A stretch of 64,000 nt of DNA from Salinibacterium sp. PAMC 21357 (GCF_000247645.1 NZ_AHWA01000004.1:1240001-1304000); one strand, 5' to 3'. Shown: positions 24,809 through 34,001, counted from the stretch's first letter. Translations and numbers: made by a program. Notes: generated by a model not told the origin, from the sequence alone.

Positions 24809-24909
24809 CTTGCCAGCCAAGCAGATGCGCGACTCTGACTCCGTGACATTCCACAGGCCCTCGGCATCACTTCGCGAGAAGACTGACCGCAGCGCGGTAG
24901 CGTGAACCC

Positions 24910-26013
24910 ATGACGGTACTCACCCCAGCGCTGCTCGATCGCATCCGCTCGCGCGCCGAACGCTACGACCGCGAGAACATCTTCTTCACCGAAGACCTGC
25001 AAGAGCTGCGTGCCGTTGGCTACCTGAAGCCGCGCAGTTTGCGTGAGCTGTCGGATGACCAGCGACTGCTCGCCGCGTACGCTCCGGCCACGGCGCTCGC
25101 CATCAACATGCACCTCGTCTGGATCGGCGTCGCCTGGGCCCTGCGCGAGCGCGGCGACTCGAGCCTCGACTGGCTGTTGGCGGATGCCGAAGCCGGCGAA
25201 GTCTTCGCCTTCGGCTTGAGCGAACCCGGCAACGATCTCGTCATGTGGGACTCGCTCACCACCGCCGAAACCGTCGAGGGCGGTTACGCGTTCACGGGCA
25301 CCAAGATCTTCACTTCGCTCTCCCCGGCGTGGACTCAGCTCGGACTTTTCGGTAAGCACACCGCCGACGATGGCACCGAAACCCTCGTGCACGGTTTCAT
25401 CTCTCGCGATGAACCCGGTTGGCGCTCGCTCGGCGACTGGGACACCCTCGGCATGCGCGCCACCCAAAGTCACACCACGGTGCTGGAGGGCGCTTTCGTT
25501 CCCGCGAACCGGGTCGCCCGCGTGCTGCCGGTCGGCCCCAACGCCGATCCGTTCATCTTCGCGGTGTTCGCCAACTTCTTGCCGCTCATCGCCTCCGTCT
25601 ATGCGGGGCTCGCGGACCGCGCCCTCGAACTCGGTGTCGAAGCACTGCAGCAGCGCAGCTCGGCCATCAGCGGAGAGGCGTACTCCGAGCATCCGGATCT
25701 GCGCTGGCGTATGGCGGATGCCGCCCTTGCGCTCGATGCGATCGAACCCCAACTACATGCCGTCGTCGATGACGTTGACGGACTCGTGGATCACGGGGCT
25801 GGGTGGTTCCGCAAGCTGACCGGGGTGAAGCACCGCAGCATCGAAACCGCACGCCACGTTGTTGACCAAGTCATGCGCTCGGCCGGGGGAGGAGCCTTCC
25901 GCAGCACCAGCGAACTTGCGCGCCTGCAACGCGATGTACTCGCTGGCATCTACCACCCCTCGAACCCGGAGTCGGTCTACAAGACGGTCGCGAGCGACCT
26001 GTTCGGGAGTTAG
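24910..26013 (+). CDS. Acyl-CoA dehydrogenase family flavoprotein
   Basis: 367 residues. ACAD-fold marks: FAFGLSEPGNDLVM (flavin/substrate loop), GYAFTGTKIFTSLSPAWTQLGLF, then the DWDTLGMRATQSHTTVLEGAFVP segment and an about 140-residue C-terminal helical domain of the Acyl-CoA_dh_2 kind (KHRSIETARHVVDQVMRSAGGGAF). No certain catalytic Glu of beta-oxidation enzymes can be placed, so it could be a dehydrogenase or a DszC/HpaB-like monooxygenase relative. Monocistronic; ends tail-to-tail, sharing four bases, with the membrane protein at 26010. Confidence 0.85.
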   Translation: MTVLTPALLDRIRSRAERYDRENIFFTEDLQELRAVGYLKPRSLRELSDDQRLLAAYAPATALAINMHLVWIGVAWALRERGDSSLDWLLADAEAGEVFAFGLSEPGNDLVMWDSLTTAETVEGGYAFTGTKIFTSLSPAWTQLGLFGKHTADDGTETLVHGFISRDEPGWRSLGDWDTLGMRATQSHTTVLEGAFVPANRVARVLPVGPNADPFIFAVFANFLPLIASVYAGLADRALELGVEALQQRSSAISGEAYSEHPDLRWRMADAALALDAIEPQLHAVVDDVDGLVDHGAGWFRKLTGVKHRSIETARHVVDQVMRSAGGGAFRSTSELARLQRDVLAGIYHPSNPESVYKTVASDLFGS

Positions 26014-26561
26014 CCGCCGTTGATCGCGATACTCACCCAGCCCACGAGCGCAAGAACCACCAGGATGCCGCCGAGCGAGATCGCGATCCGCGGTCGTTTG
26101 CCCAGCACCAGGTAGTACAGCGCAGTCGCGAGAGGGGCGGTCCACGCTCCCGCGCCGATCATGAACCTGCCGAGGAACACTGGTGTCTCTAGGTGGGCAA
26201 TGAGTCCCGTCACCAAGACGGCGAGACCGGGCACGATCCCGAAGAGTGGGCTCAGCGCGATGAAAAGTGCGATGGGGAGTGCGCGAGCGGGAACCCGTGT
26301 GCTCAGCCACAACCAGAATGGCACGCCGAACAGCGCCGCTACCGGGAGGCCCACCGCAGTTGCGCGGGCAAAAGCGTGCAGCAGCTCTGAGCCAGTCGAG
26401 CCGTAATAGGGGGTTCCCAGCACTACGAGCACAGTGCCCAGAGCCAATGCCACCGCGACGCAGCCGAGGATGGTGGCGATGTCCTTGATGTTTCGCTGCG
26501 GGTGCGCGCTCGCTGGGGTCGGAACACTAACGATGCGCTGTTCTGGTGGTGATGTCGTCAC
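26010..26561 (-). CDS. Hypothetical multi-pass membrane protein
   Basis: 183 residues, GTG start. After a polar N-terminus (1-25) there are about five hydrophobic segments (ILGCVAVALALGTVLVVLG, VGLPVAALFGVPFWLW, ALPIALFIALSPLFGIVPGLAVLVTG, APLATALYYLVLG, LGGILVVLALVGWVSIAI). No motif recognised. Its 3' end overlaps the acyl-CoA-dehydrogenase-like gene by four bases. Confidence 0.7.
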   Translation of the reverse strand: MTTSPPEQRIVSVPTPASAHPQRNIKDIATILGCVAVALALGTVLVVLGTPYYGSTGSELLHAFARATAVGLPVAALFGVPFWLWLSTRVPARALPIALFIALSPLFGIVPGLAVLVTGLIAHLETPVFLGRFMIGAGAWTAPLATALYYLVLGKRPRIAISLGGILVVLALVGWVSIAINGG

Positions 26562-26855
26562 TGGTCCACATCCCCTCGAGCCACCCCGAAATTTGACTCG
26601 TTCTCACTCGAGGTTACAACGAAGCGACCTGCTGGCGCGCTCCTGGTCACAATTTCACGTCGTCGTCGCCTACACTCTCTAGAGGTTTCAGCCAGCCCTT
26701 AGGGCAGCGGCGCGATTTCTTCTACGAGGACGTAGAGCGCCACCCTACGCGAGCGAGTGTGAGTTCGATCAGGGCCGCCCCGGGGCCCGATGAGATGGCC
26801 GGGCAGGCATCTTTCCGAAGAGTTAGAACTCACGTGTAGGGAACGGACAAGGCGG
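26562..26855. other. 294-bp region without a convincing gene
   Basis: Divergent intergenic region between two small membrane-protein genes. It contains a TTGACT box at about 26595 and AT-poor sequence further on, but no ORF with coding character, hairpin or tRNA that I can support. Confidence 0.5.
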
Positions 26856-27293
26856 ATGATCAAACGGTTAGTGAGCGTGGCGGTTGTTGCTGTGCTGGTT
26901 GTTGCGTTCTGCACCGTCGCGCGCTATGTGACCTACGTGATTAAAGTTCAGCACCAAGGCGATCGCTACGTCCTTGTTGGCAACGCACCCAATTCCGCCT
27001 TGATCCCTGGCAGCGACCGGCTCACGGGCACGCTTGCTTGGAATTCAGGGGGGTGCCTCGCTGTCGAGCTGAAGGGCGGAACTTCGGTCGTACTGATGCC
27101 GCCTCAAAGCACGACTCTGGGAAGCAACGGCTTGATCAGCTTTCCTGGCCTAGATCGCGGGGGCGAGGGGCAACGAGTTGTGCTCACTGGAGGCTACGTG
27201 AGGCTGGCTGCGGAAGATATCCCTGCTGAATTTCCTCAACAGTGCCGAAGCGACACCGTGTATGCGTTTTGGGCTATCGAGGAAGCTCGTTAA
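26856..27293 (+). CDS. Hypothetical single-pass membrane/secreted protein
   Basis: 145 residues from ATG 26856 (the frame is open upstream to 26790 but that part lacks hydrophobic or start signals). One N-terminal membrane segment (about 5-24, VSVAVVAVLVVAFCTVARYV) leads into a beta-rich extracytoplasmic domain with two cysteines (NSGGCLAVEL and PQQCRSD) that may form a disulfide. GGDRL/GTLAWNSGGC stretch is not a family I recognise. Probably an exported domain anchored by its signal helix. Confidence 0.65.
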   Translation: MIKRLVSVAVVAVLVVAFCTVARYVTYVIKVQHQGDRYVLVGNAPNSALIPGSDRLTGTLAWNSGGCLAVELKGGTSVVLMPPQSTTLGSNGLISFPGLDRGGEGQRVVLTGGYVRLAAEDIPAEFPQQCRSDTVYAFWAIEEAR

Positions 27294-27365
27294 GCACGCG
27301 TGCGCAATACTCTGAGTTTTCTGTGAGCGTAGTGCGGGCGCAGTTTGTTGATCTATGCTCGCATA

Positions 27366-27761
27366 ATGAATTCAACCGTGTAGGACACCAAGTCGAAACT
27401 CCGCCATCCGCTTTCTGCTTTCGTGCTTTCATTTCTCATCGCAGCCGGAATGTCTGTCGCTTCTCCGACCCCAGCGCTGGCGAGCACGTTCTCCGTCAAC
27501 GTGCTCTGTAAAACATCGCAAACGTACTGCTCGGCAACGCTGAGCGGCGTGAACGGTCGGCCATTTACGGTTTCGTGGAGCGGAAATGCGGCACGGGTGT
27601 ACCTAGATGGCGGCGCAAAGACGGATCGTGTCTGCTCGGCGAGCTCCAGAGCGACGTCTAAGTCGTTTACCTGCGCGAATCTAGGCTCAGCGAGCACTGT
27701 AACGGTTTACCTCCACAATGCGAACCAAGCGGTAAGACTCATCGGCAGCTATTCCAACTGA
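27366..27761 (+). pseudogene. Secreted small protein with in-frame amber codon
   Basis: From ATG 27366 the frame reads MNSTV then TAG (27381-27383) then continues in the same frame through KSKLRHPLSAFVLSFLIAAG, a full basic-plus-hydrophobic signal peptide ending ALAST, and an about 90-residue mature part with four cysteines (VLCKTSQTYCSATL, DRVCSASS, FTCANL). The mature part suggests a disulfide-bonded beta domain. A GTG at 27423 could restart translation inside the signal peptide and give a 112-residue protein. Either the TAG is a real nonsense change or an alternative start is used; family unknown. Confidence 0.5.
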
Positions 27762-27796
27762 CTCCGAGCGGCCCCACCGCAGCTCTTTGTATGGTG

Positions 27797-30700
27797 CTAG
27801 ACCGCAGCAATCTCGCGTGCCCCAAGACGCAAGCTCACATCGTCGTCGCGACGCTCATCGTCGTGATGGCTCACGAGCACCACGATCTTGTCGGCGAGAG
27901 CCGTGCGCAGATCGGTGATGAGTTGCTCGGCGCTCGCGGCATCCAAGTGGGCGGTCGGTTCGTCGAGAAGTACGACATCCGCCCGGGTCAGCAGGGTGCG
28001 CGCAACAGCCAGGCGCTGACGCTCACCGCCCGACAGGCTTTCGCCCGCCGAACCCACCCGAGTGTCGAGGCCGCGTTCGAGCGAATCGAAGAGCGGGCCA
28101 AGACCCACCTGGCGCAGCACCGCAACAAGCTCGTGCTCGGTCGGCTGATCATCGTGGGCGCGGCCTAAGAGCAGGTTCGCGCGAATCGTTGAATCGAAGA
28201 GGTGCGACTCCTGCGGGCACCACGTGACCGCTGCGCGCAATTGCTCGGGCGACAGCTCGCGGGCATCCACCCCATTGAGGCTCCACAAACCCGCGGCCGC
28301 CGGAAGATACCCGAGCAGCGCGGCCAACAACGTCGACTTACCCGCGCCCGACGGACCCTCCACGACAAGCCACTCGCCACGCTCAACCCGAGCGGTCGCG
28401 CCCGAGAACGCCAGCGAAGGGCTCGAAGGCCAGCGGATGCCGAGCTCGCTCAGTTCGAGAACGGTCACGTCACCGAGTGGTTGGTTTGCGCTCGCGGCTC
28501 CGGCCCGCGCGCGGTTGCCGCGTCGCGTTCCCGCAGCAGAAGCATCTGCAGCTCCACGCTTGCCGTCCGCCGTTTCGGCTGCGCGGCCGCGCGCGTCGTT
28601 CCCGCCAGCACCATCCGCACGCTCAACCCCGGCAGTAACCCCGCGCACCTTTGCCAGTGCGGCGCTCAGCGCCGGCCACTGCTGCACGGAGTCGACGAAC
28701 GCGATCAGCGAGTCCACGAGCCCGATGGGGATGAGTACGAGCACCGCGACGATGCCGATCGGGAGGGTGCCGGCGATGACGGCGGGCGCGGCGACGGGCA
28801 GCATCGCGACGGCGGTCACGGAGCAGGCGAGCACGACGACGGCGTTGCCAATTCCGAGGGCGCGGGCGCTGCGGCGGGAGAGTGCGCCGGCTTCGGCGTC
28901 GATGTGATCGACGCGGGCGAGCATCCGCCCACCAACGCCGTTAGCGCGCAGGTCGGTCGCGGCTCCGGTCATGGCGGCGAAGGCGCGAACGACGCGCGAC
29001 TGCACTTCGGCGATGCCGTTGGCGGCTGAGCGGTCCACGATCACGGCGATGATCGGTGCCGCAACAAGCCCGACGGCGAGACCCGCGAGCAGCACGGGAA
29101 CAGCGGGAGCGTGCAGCAGCCCGACGGCGATGAGGGCGGCGAGCGAAGTGCCCAATGCAACGGCGGGAGGCAACACGACGCGGGGAACGAGATCGCGCAC
29201 CCGGTCCGAGGCGGCAACGAGGTAGTCGAGCGCGACCCCACCATTCGCGAGAGCGCGCGAGCCCAGAGCGCGTGCGCCGAGACCGTTCCACAGGGCGACC
29301 CGCAGCTCGATCACCGAACCGAGCACAGCGCGGTGAGTGGCGAGGCGCTCGGCATAGCGAAGCGCCGCGCGACCGATTCCGAAGAACCGCACGCCCACAA
29401 TGGCGACGAGCAAGAACATGATCGGCGGCTGCTCGCTGGCCCGCACGATCAACCACCCCGAGAGGGCAGTGAGGGAGAGAGCGAAGAGGCTCGCGCCGGT
29501 GCCGAGAGCGATCGCTCCCACGAGGGTTCCGAGCGACGGGCGCACAAACTCGAGCAGGCTGGCGAGGGTCGCGCGGGTGGTGCGCGGCGCGTCGAGAGCG
29601 TCAGCATCCACTGCCCCTTCCGCGGTCAGCGGGTCAACGCGCGCTTCGACAGCGCGGGTTCCGCCCGATGCACCCACGGCCACAACCTGATCGGCCAACG
29701 CGGCGATTCCCGTTTCGTGCGATGCAACCAGCACCGTCACGGGACGACCACGAAGATCAGCTAGCGCGGCTTCGACGCGGGCAGCGGATGCCGGATCCAA
29801 GTGTGCGGTCGGCTCATCGAGCAGCAACAGGGTGGCGCCCGCTTCAACGCGCAGCAGTCCGCGGGCGACGGCGATGCGGCGCAACTCGCCGGGACTCACC
29901 TGGCGCGGATCGGCATCCTCGACACCGGTGAGACCGAGGTCGAGCAGCACCGAACGAATGGCTTTCGCGTCGCTGCTGTAGAGCCGAAGCTCGTCGAGCA
30001 CGGTGTCAGCAACGGTGTGCGGATGCTGCGGAACCCACGCCACACGGGAGACGTCGATGCCCCACACGCTGCCGCCGCTCGGCTCGCGATTGCCCGCCAG
30101 TACCTCGAGAACACTGGATTTTCCGCTGCCGCTGGGCCCATCCAGAGCCGTGATGGTGCCGGGCGCGGCGCGAAAACTGAGCTTGTCCACAGCGGGCCGC
30201 GCGCGACCCTCATAAGAGATGCTGAGGTCGACGACCCGGAAGCCGCCGGCACTCTGGCGGTGCTCCCGAGCGCGCGGTGCATCAATGATCGTGCGGGCGC
30301 GGCGCAGGGCCGTGAGCCCGTTCTCGGAGGAGTGGAACGCGGAGCCCAACTCACGGAAGGGCGCGAAACACTCGGGCGCGAGCACGAGAGCGATGAGGCC
30401 GACGGTGAGGGAGAGCTGACCATCCACGAGTCGAACGCCGACGAAGACAGCAACGACCGCAACCGAAATGGTGGCGATAAGTTCCAGAACGAGAGCGGAG
30501 AGAAACGCGGTGCGCAGGGTCTCCATTGTCTTGGTGCGGTTCTCGGCAGAGATTGCGCGCAGTGCCTTCGCCTGTTCGGCAACCCGGCCCAGGCCAACAA
30601 GAACGGGAAGGCCGCGGGCGAGCTCAACGAGGTGATCGGAGAGGCGTTCGAGGCTTGCGCTGGCCGCCTCGGCCCGCTCGCGCGTATGACCACCGACGAG

Positions 30701-31222
30701 AATCATGAACACCGGAACGAGCGGAACGGTCAGCACAATGATGAGCGCGCTCACCCAGTCGACCGAGAGGATGCGGGCGCCAATCAGCAGCGGAACCGTT
30801 GCGGTAGTGACGATCGCCGGCAGCACCACGCGGAAGTAGTTGTCGAGCTCATCGAGCCCCACCGTTGCAATCGCGGTGCTTGCGCCCGGGCGAGCATCGG
30901 AACCGGTGAGTACTCGCTCCGCGAGTTCGTGGCGCAGAGACTCCTTGGCGCCTAACGCGGCGCGGGTCGCGAAACTCTCCGTTGCCCAGGCGGTAGCCGC
31001 GCGGAGAAGGCCGGCTGCAACCCCCAGCACGATCGCAAATTGCCAGGCTGCGGCATCCGCTTCAATAACGCCGACGACACCGCGAGCGACGGCCTCGGCC
31101 ATGAGCACGAGGGCCAATCCCTTGAGGGAAGCTAGCAAACCCAGCCCGAACAGTGTGTGCACACCGCCCGGGCCGAAGCCTGCTGCAAGTCGTTCTTGGA
31201 GTTTGGCTCTCATGCCCTCCAT
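27797..31222 (-). CDS. cydDC: Fused CydD-CydC thiol/heme-type ABC exporter
   Basis: 1141 residues joining the two halves that other bacteria encode separately. Each half has a six-helix membrane domain followed by an ATPase. First ATPase: GPSGSGKSS near residue 365, LLLLDEPTAHLD, but its signature reads SPGEL instead of SGGEx. Second: GPSGAGKST, LSGGERQRLAVAR, VVLLDEPTAHLD. A low-complexity Ala/Arg/Gly linker (about 875-925) joins the halves. CydDC exports cysteine/glutathione-type thiols to the outside, needed for assembly of cytochrome bd. The gene starts 6 bp after cydB. Confidence 0.93.
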   Translation of the reverse strand: MEGMRAKLQERLAAGFGPGGVHTLFGLGLLASLKGLALVLMAEAVARGVVGVIEADAAAWQFAIVLGVAAGLLRAATAWATESFATRAALGAKESLRHELAERVLTGSDARPGASTAIATVGLDELDNYFRVVLPAIVTTATVPLLIGARILSVDWVSALIIVLTVPLVPVFMILVGGHTRERAEAASASLERLSDHLVELARGLPVLVGLGRVAEQAKALRAISAENRTKTMETLRTAFLSALVLELIATISVAVVAVFVGVRLVDGQLSLTVGLIALVLAPECFAPFRELGSAFHSSENGLTALRRARTIIDAPRAREHRQSAGGFRVVDLSISYEGRARPAVDKLSFRAAPGTITALDGPSGSGKSSVLEVLAGNREPSGGSVWGIDVSRVAWVPQHPHTVADTVLDELRLYSSDAKAIRSVLLDLGLTGVEDADPRQVSPGELRRIAVARGLLRVEAGATLLLLDEPTAHLDPASAARVEAALADLRGRPVTVLVASHETGIAALADQVVAVGASGGTRAVEARVDPLTAEGAVDADALDAPRTTRATLASLLEFVRPSLGTLVGAIALGTGASLFALSLTALSGWLIVRASEQPPIMFLLVAIVGVRFFGIGRAALRYAERLATHRAVLGSVIELRVALWNGLGARALGSRALANGGVALDYLVAASDRVRDLVPRVVLPPAVALGTSLAALIAVGLLHAPAVPVLLAGLAVGLVAAPIIAVIVDRSAANGIAEVQSRVVRAFAAMTGAATDLRANGVGGRMLARVDHIDAEAGALSRRSARALGIGNAVVVLACSVTAVAMLPVAAPAVIAGTLPIGIVAVLVLIPIGLVDSLIAFVDSVQQWPALSAALAKVRGVTAGVERADGAGGNDARGRAAETADGKRGAADASAAGTRRGNRARAGAASANQPLGDVTVLELSELGIRWPSSPSLAFSGATARVERGEWLVVEGPSGAGKSTLLAALLGYLPAAAGLWSLNGVDARELSPEQLRAAVTWCPQESHLFDSTIRANLLLGRAHDDQPTEHELVAVLRQVGLGPLFDSLERGLDTRVGSAGESLSGGERQRLAVARTLLTRADVVLLDEPTAHLDAASAEQLITDLRTALADKIVVLVSHHDDERRDDDVSLRLGAREIAAV

Positions 31223-31228
31223 CGTGCC

Positions 31229-32290
31229 CTAGCTATCTGAAGACGAGGAGGCGCTAGCTGACGAAGCGGGGGCAACCGCGGGCTTCACGACGTGAGCCTC
31301 GGGGATGTGCTTCTCGCTCAGGCGGTTGCGGAACACCCAGTACGTCCAGCCCTGGTACACGAACACCAGCGGTAGTCCGAACGCGGTCACGACACTCATA
31401 ACGCCCAAGGTATATTCGCCGCTAGCTGCGTTCGAGATCGTCAGGTTGAAGGCGGGGTCAATCGTCGAGGGCAGCACTACGGGGTAGACCGCGGCGAAGA
31501 TGGATGACGCTCCCGCGACCAAGAACGCTGCGATGCCCACGAAGGCCCAGCCTTCACGCCCGGCTCGCGCACTGATCCAGCCGAAGACGACCGCAACCAC
31601 CGCGACAACAACGAGCGCCCACGTGATGGGGGTGCCGTTCTGGAACTGGACGACAAGCACCCACGCCACGATCGGCAGCAGGGCAACGGGGCTCCAGCGC
31701 ACCACGAAATTGCGGGCCCGAACGCGCACTGCGCCATCGGTTTTGAGGCCGAGGAAGACGGAGGCGTGCACGAGCGAGAACCCCACAACTGCGAGGCCGC
31801 CGAGCACGGCATACGGGGTGAACCACGCGAAGGCACCGCCGACGCGGTCACCGTTGGCGTCGATCGGCAGGCCCGTGGTGGTCAGCGCGAGCGCTGCACC
31901 GATGCCGAAAGCCGAACCGAGCGAGCCGAGCCCGAGAGCGCGATCCCACCACATGCGCCACTTGTCGGTCGAGCCCTTGCCGCGGTACTCAATGGCAACG
32001 GCGCGGAAGATGAGGCTCACGAGCACAATCGTCAGCGGGATGTAGAGCGCCGAGAAGAGGGATGCATACCAAAACGGGAATGCAGCGAACGTAGCGGCGC
32101 CGGCCGTGATCAGCCAGACCTCATTACCGTCCCACACCGGGCCGATGGCATTGAGCATGAGGCGACGTTCGCGGTCTTTGCGGGTGCTGAAGAGCAGCAG
32201 CATCCCGACGCCGAGGTCGAAGCCTTCGAGAAGGAGGTAGCCGATCCACAAAGCGGCGATCGCGATAAACCAGAGTGTAGGAAGATCCAT
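31229..32290 (-). CDS. cydB: Cytochrome bd oxidase subunit II
   Basis: 353 residues, eight or nine membrane helices; begins DLPTLWFIAIAALWIGYLLLEGFDLGVGML with the conserved Trp and Gly pattern of CydB, and VWDGNEVWLITAGAATFAAFP is a family block. Carries no haem itself but stabilises CydA. The C-terminus is a Ser/Ala low-complexity tail. 19 bp after cydA; together with cydDC it forms the high-affinity terminal oxidase operon, transcribed minus. Confidence 0.95.
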   Translation of the reverse strand: MDLPTLWFIAIAALWIGYLLLEGFDLGVGMLLLFSTRKDRERRLMLNAIGPVWDGNEVWLITAGAATFAAFPFWYASLFSALYIPLTIVLVSLIFRAVAIEYRGKGSTDKWRMWWDRALGLGSLGSAFGIGAALALTTTGLPIDANGDRVGGAFAWFTPYAVLGGLAVVGFSLVHASVFLGLKTDGAVRVRARNFVVRWSPVALLPIVAWVLVVQFQNGTPITWALVVVAVVAVVFGWISARAGREGWAFVGIAAFLVAGASSIFAAVYPVVLPSTIDPAFNLTISNAASGEYTLGVMSVVTAFGLPLVFVYQGWTYWVFRNRLSEKHIPEAHVVKPAVAPASSASASSSSDS

Positions 32291-32308
32291 GAGTAGCTGC
32301 CCTTCTGC

Positions 32309-33913
32309 TTAGTAGGCGAACGCGAGAACGTCGTCGCGCTTGTCTGGTTTGTTGGGATCGTCAGGGTCGCTGCCCGTGCCGTCGTGGCCTTCGCCATCCG
32401 GATGCGCGAGCTCGGGCATTGCCGATGCGACGCCACCGCGCACGTACTTCACGAGCAGCTTGACCTCGAAGACGAGCAGGAACCCGTAGACGAGAGCGAG
32501 GGAGGCGAGCGAGAAGATCATCTCTTCGCCGCTCACGCCGGGGGAGACCGCCGCAGCCGTGAACATGAAGACACCATCGACACCACCGGGGGTGGGGTTA
32601 GGAGCTACGACGAACGGTTGACGGCCCATCTCGGTGAAGACCCAGCCGGCGATGTTGGCGCCGAAAGGAGCCGCGATGCTGAGCAGTGCCGTTCCCATCA
32701 TGAACTTGGAGCGCGGAACCGTGCCCTTGCGCACCATCCACAGCGTGAGTGCCGCGAACGCTGCCGCCAGCATCCCGAAACCGATCATCAGACGGAAGCC
32801 CCAATAGGTGACCTCCATGATGGGCAGGTAGTTAATCTCCATGCCGGCACGCTCGCCATACAGCGGGTCATCAGGCAGGTTCGTGCCGTAGAGCGCCTGG
32901 TACTCGGGGATGAGCGTGTTTACGCCCTTGATGTTGGTGTCGAAGTCACCGTGAGCCAAGAACGACAAGATGCCGGGGATCTCGATGATCGCGACAACAT
33001 CTTCACAGTTCTCAGAACCCAGATTGCCGATCGACAGCACCGAGAAGCTCGTGCCGTCGTGGCAGGCACCCTCGGCAGCGGCCATCTTGAGCGGCTGCTG
33101 TTCGAACATGAGCTTGGCCTGCAAGTCACCCGTGATCGCGACTCCGCCGAATCCGAGAATGGCGATAACGGCGCCGATGCGGATGCTCGTGATCCAGACC
33201 GAGTGGTCCTTGCGGTCGCGGCCGGGGATGCTGGCATTCTCGCCGACGACGACCCGACCCGTGGCATCCACGGAGTCGATGTTGTCGCGACGACGCTGCC
33301 AAAGCTGGTACCACGAGATGCCGACGACGAAGCCAGCACCGACGGCGAGGGCACCAGTCACGGTGTGGGCGTAGGCGGTGAGGGCGGTGTTGTTGGTGAG
33401 CACAGCCCAGATGTCGGTCATGACGGGGCGGCCGTCGATGAGCTCGACGCCAACCGGGTGCTGCATCCACGAGTTGGCGACGATGATGAAGAAGGCCGAT
33501 ACGACCGAGCCGGCGACGGCGATCCACAGGGTTGCGAGGTGCAGCTTCTTGCCGAGGCGGTCCCACCCGAAGATCCAGAGGCCGAGGAAGACTGACTCGA
33601 AGAAGAAGGCGAGGAGGCCTTCCATGGCGAGAGGGGCGCCGAAGACGTCACCGACGAAGCGGGAGTATTCGCTCCACGCCATGCCGAATTGGAACTCTTG
33701 AACGAGACCGGTCGCCACGCCCATGATGAAGTTGATGAGGTACAACTTGCCCCAGAACTTGGTCATGCGCAGCCACTTCTCGTCACCCGTGCGCACCCAT
33801 TGGGTTTGCATGAGCGCGACGACCGGGCCGAGGCCGATCGTGAGCGGAACCATGATGAAGTGGTAAACGGTAGTAACTCCGAATTGCCAACGAGCGATTT
33901 CTAGGGGATCCAC
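32309..33913 (-). CDS. cydA: Cytochrome bd oxidase subunit I
   Basis: 534 residues from GTG 33913 with GGAAGG upstream. Haem-binding quinol oxidase subunit: early RWQFGVTTVYHFIMVPLTIG has the distal haem b595 His (HF), NTALTAYAHTVTGALAVG supplies a b558 ligand region, and EMGRQPFVV is the CydA quinol-site motif. The extracytoplasmic Q-loop (about 240-330) is present and of the short type with a Cys pair (GACHDGTS, SENCEDV). First in cydAB-cydDC. Upstream operators suggest BlaI-type repression. Confidence 0.95.
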   Translation of the reverse strand: MDPLEIARWQFGVTTVYHFIMVPLTIGLGPVVALMQTQWVRTGDEKWLRMTKFWGKLYLINFIMGVATGLVQEFQFGMAWSEYSRFVGDVFGAPLAMEGLLAFFFESVFLGLWIFGWDRLGKKLHLATLWIAVAGSVVSAFFIIVANSWMQHPVGVELIDGRPVMTDIWAVLTNNTALTAYAHTVTGALAVGAGFVVGISWYQLWQRRRDNIDSVDATGRVVVGENASIPGRDRKDHSVWITSIRIGAVIAILGFGGVAITGDLQAKLMFEQQPLKMAAAEGACHDGTSFSVLSIGNLGSENCEDVVAIIEIPGILSFLAHGDFDTNIKGVNTLIPEYQALYGTNLPDDPLYGERAGMEINYLPIMEVTYWGFRLMIGFGMLAAAFAALTLWMVRKGTVPRSKFMMGTALLSIAAPFGANIAGWVFTEMGRQPFVVAPNPTPGGVDGVFMFTAAAVSPGVSGEEMIFSLASLALVYGFLLVFEVKLLVKYVRGGVASAMPELAHPDGEGHDGTGSDPDDPNKPDKRDDVLAFAY

Positions 33914-33933
33914 TCCGCACCTTCCACTGCATC

Positions 33934-33994
33934 TTCTACGTCTTGTAGAACTATTTTTACACAGTTGTAGAAATGATTTCTACCTAAGGTAGAA
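33934..33994. promoter_or_regulatory. BlaI-type operators between cydA and blaI
   Basis: Two 17-bp dyads: TTCTACGTCTTGTAGAA (33934-33950) and TTCTACCTAAGGTAGAA (33978-33994, perfect 7-bp arms). A third, TACA-CAGT-TGTA (33958-33969), keeps the BlaI/MecI TACA/TGTA core. TAGAAT at 33990-33995 resembles a -10 box giving a leaderless start at the blaI ATG (34002). The array sits on both divergent promoters, so one repressor likely controls cydABDC and itself. Confidence 0.75.
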
Positions 33995-34001
33995 TTGGCT
34001 T

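Noticed and set aside
24658-25752. 364-codon minus ORF across the acyl-CoA-dehydrogenase-like gene
   Set aside because: Shadow frame in high-GC DNA; the plus frame has clear family motifs and normal residue composition.
29801-30955. 384-codon plus ORF opposite cydDC
   Set aside because: Antisense shadow of a well-supported fused transporter; composition (repeated Gly/Arg/Glu runs) is not protein-like.
32384-33595. 403-codon plus ORF opposite cydA
   Set aside because: Antisense to cydA; no motif, implausible composition.
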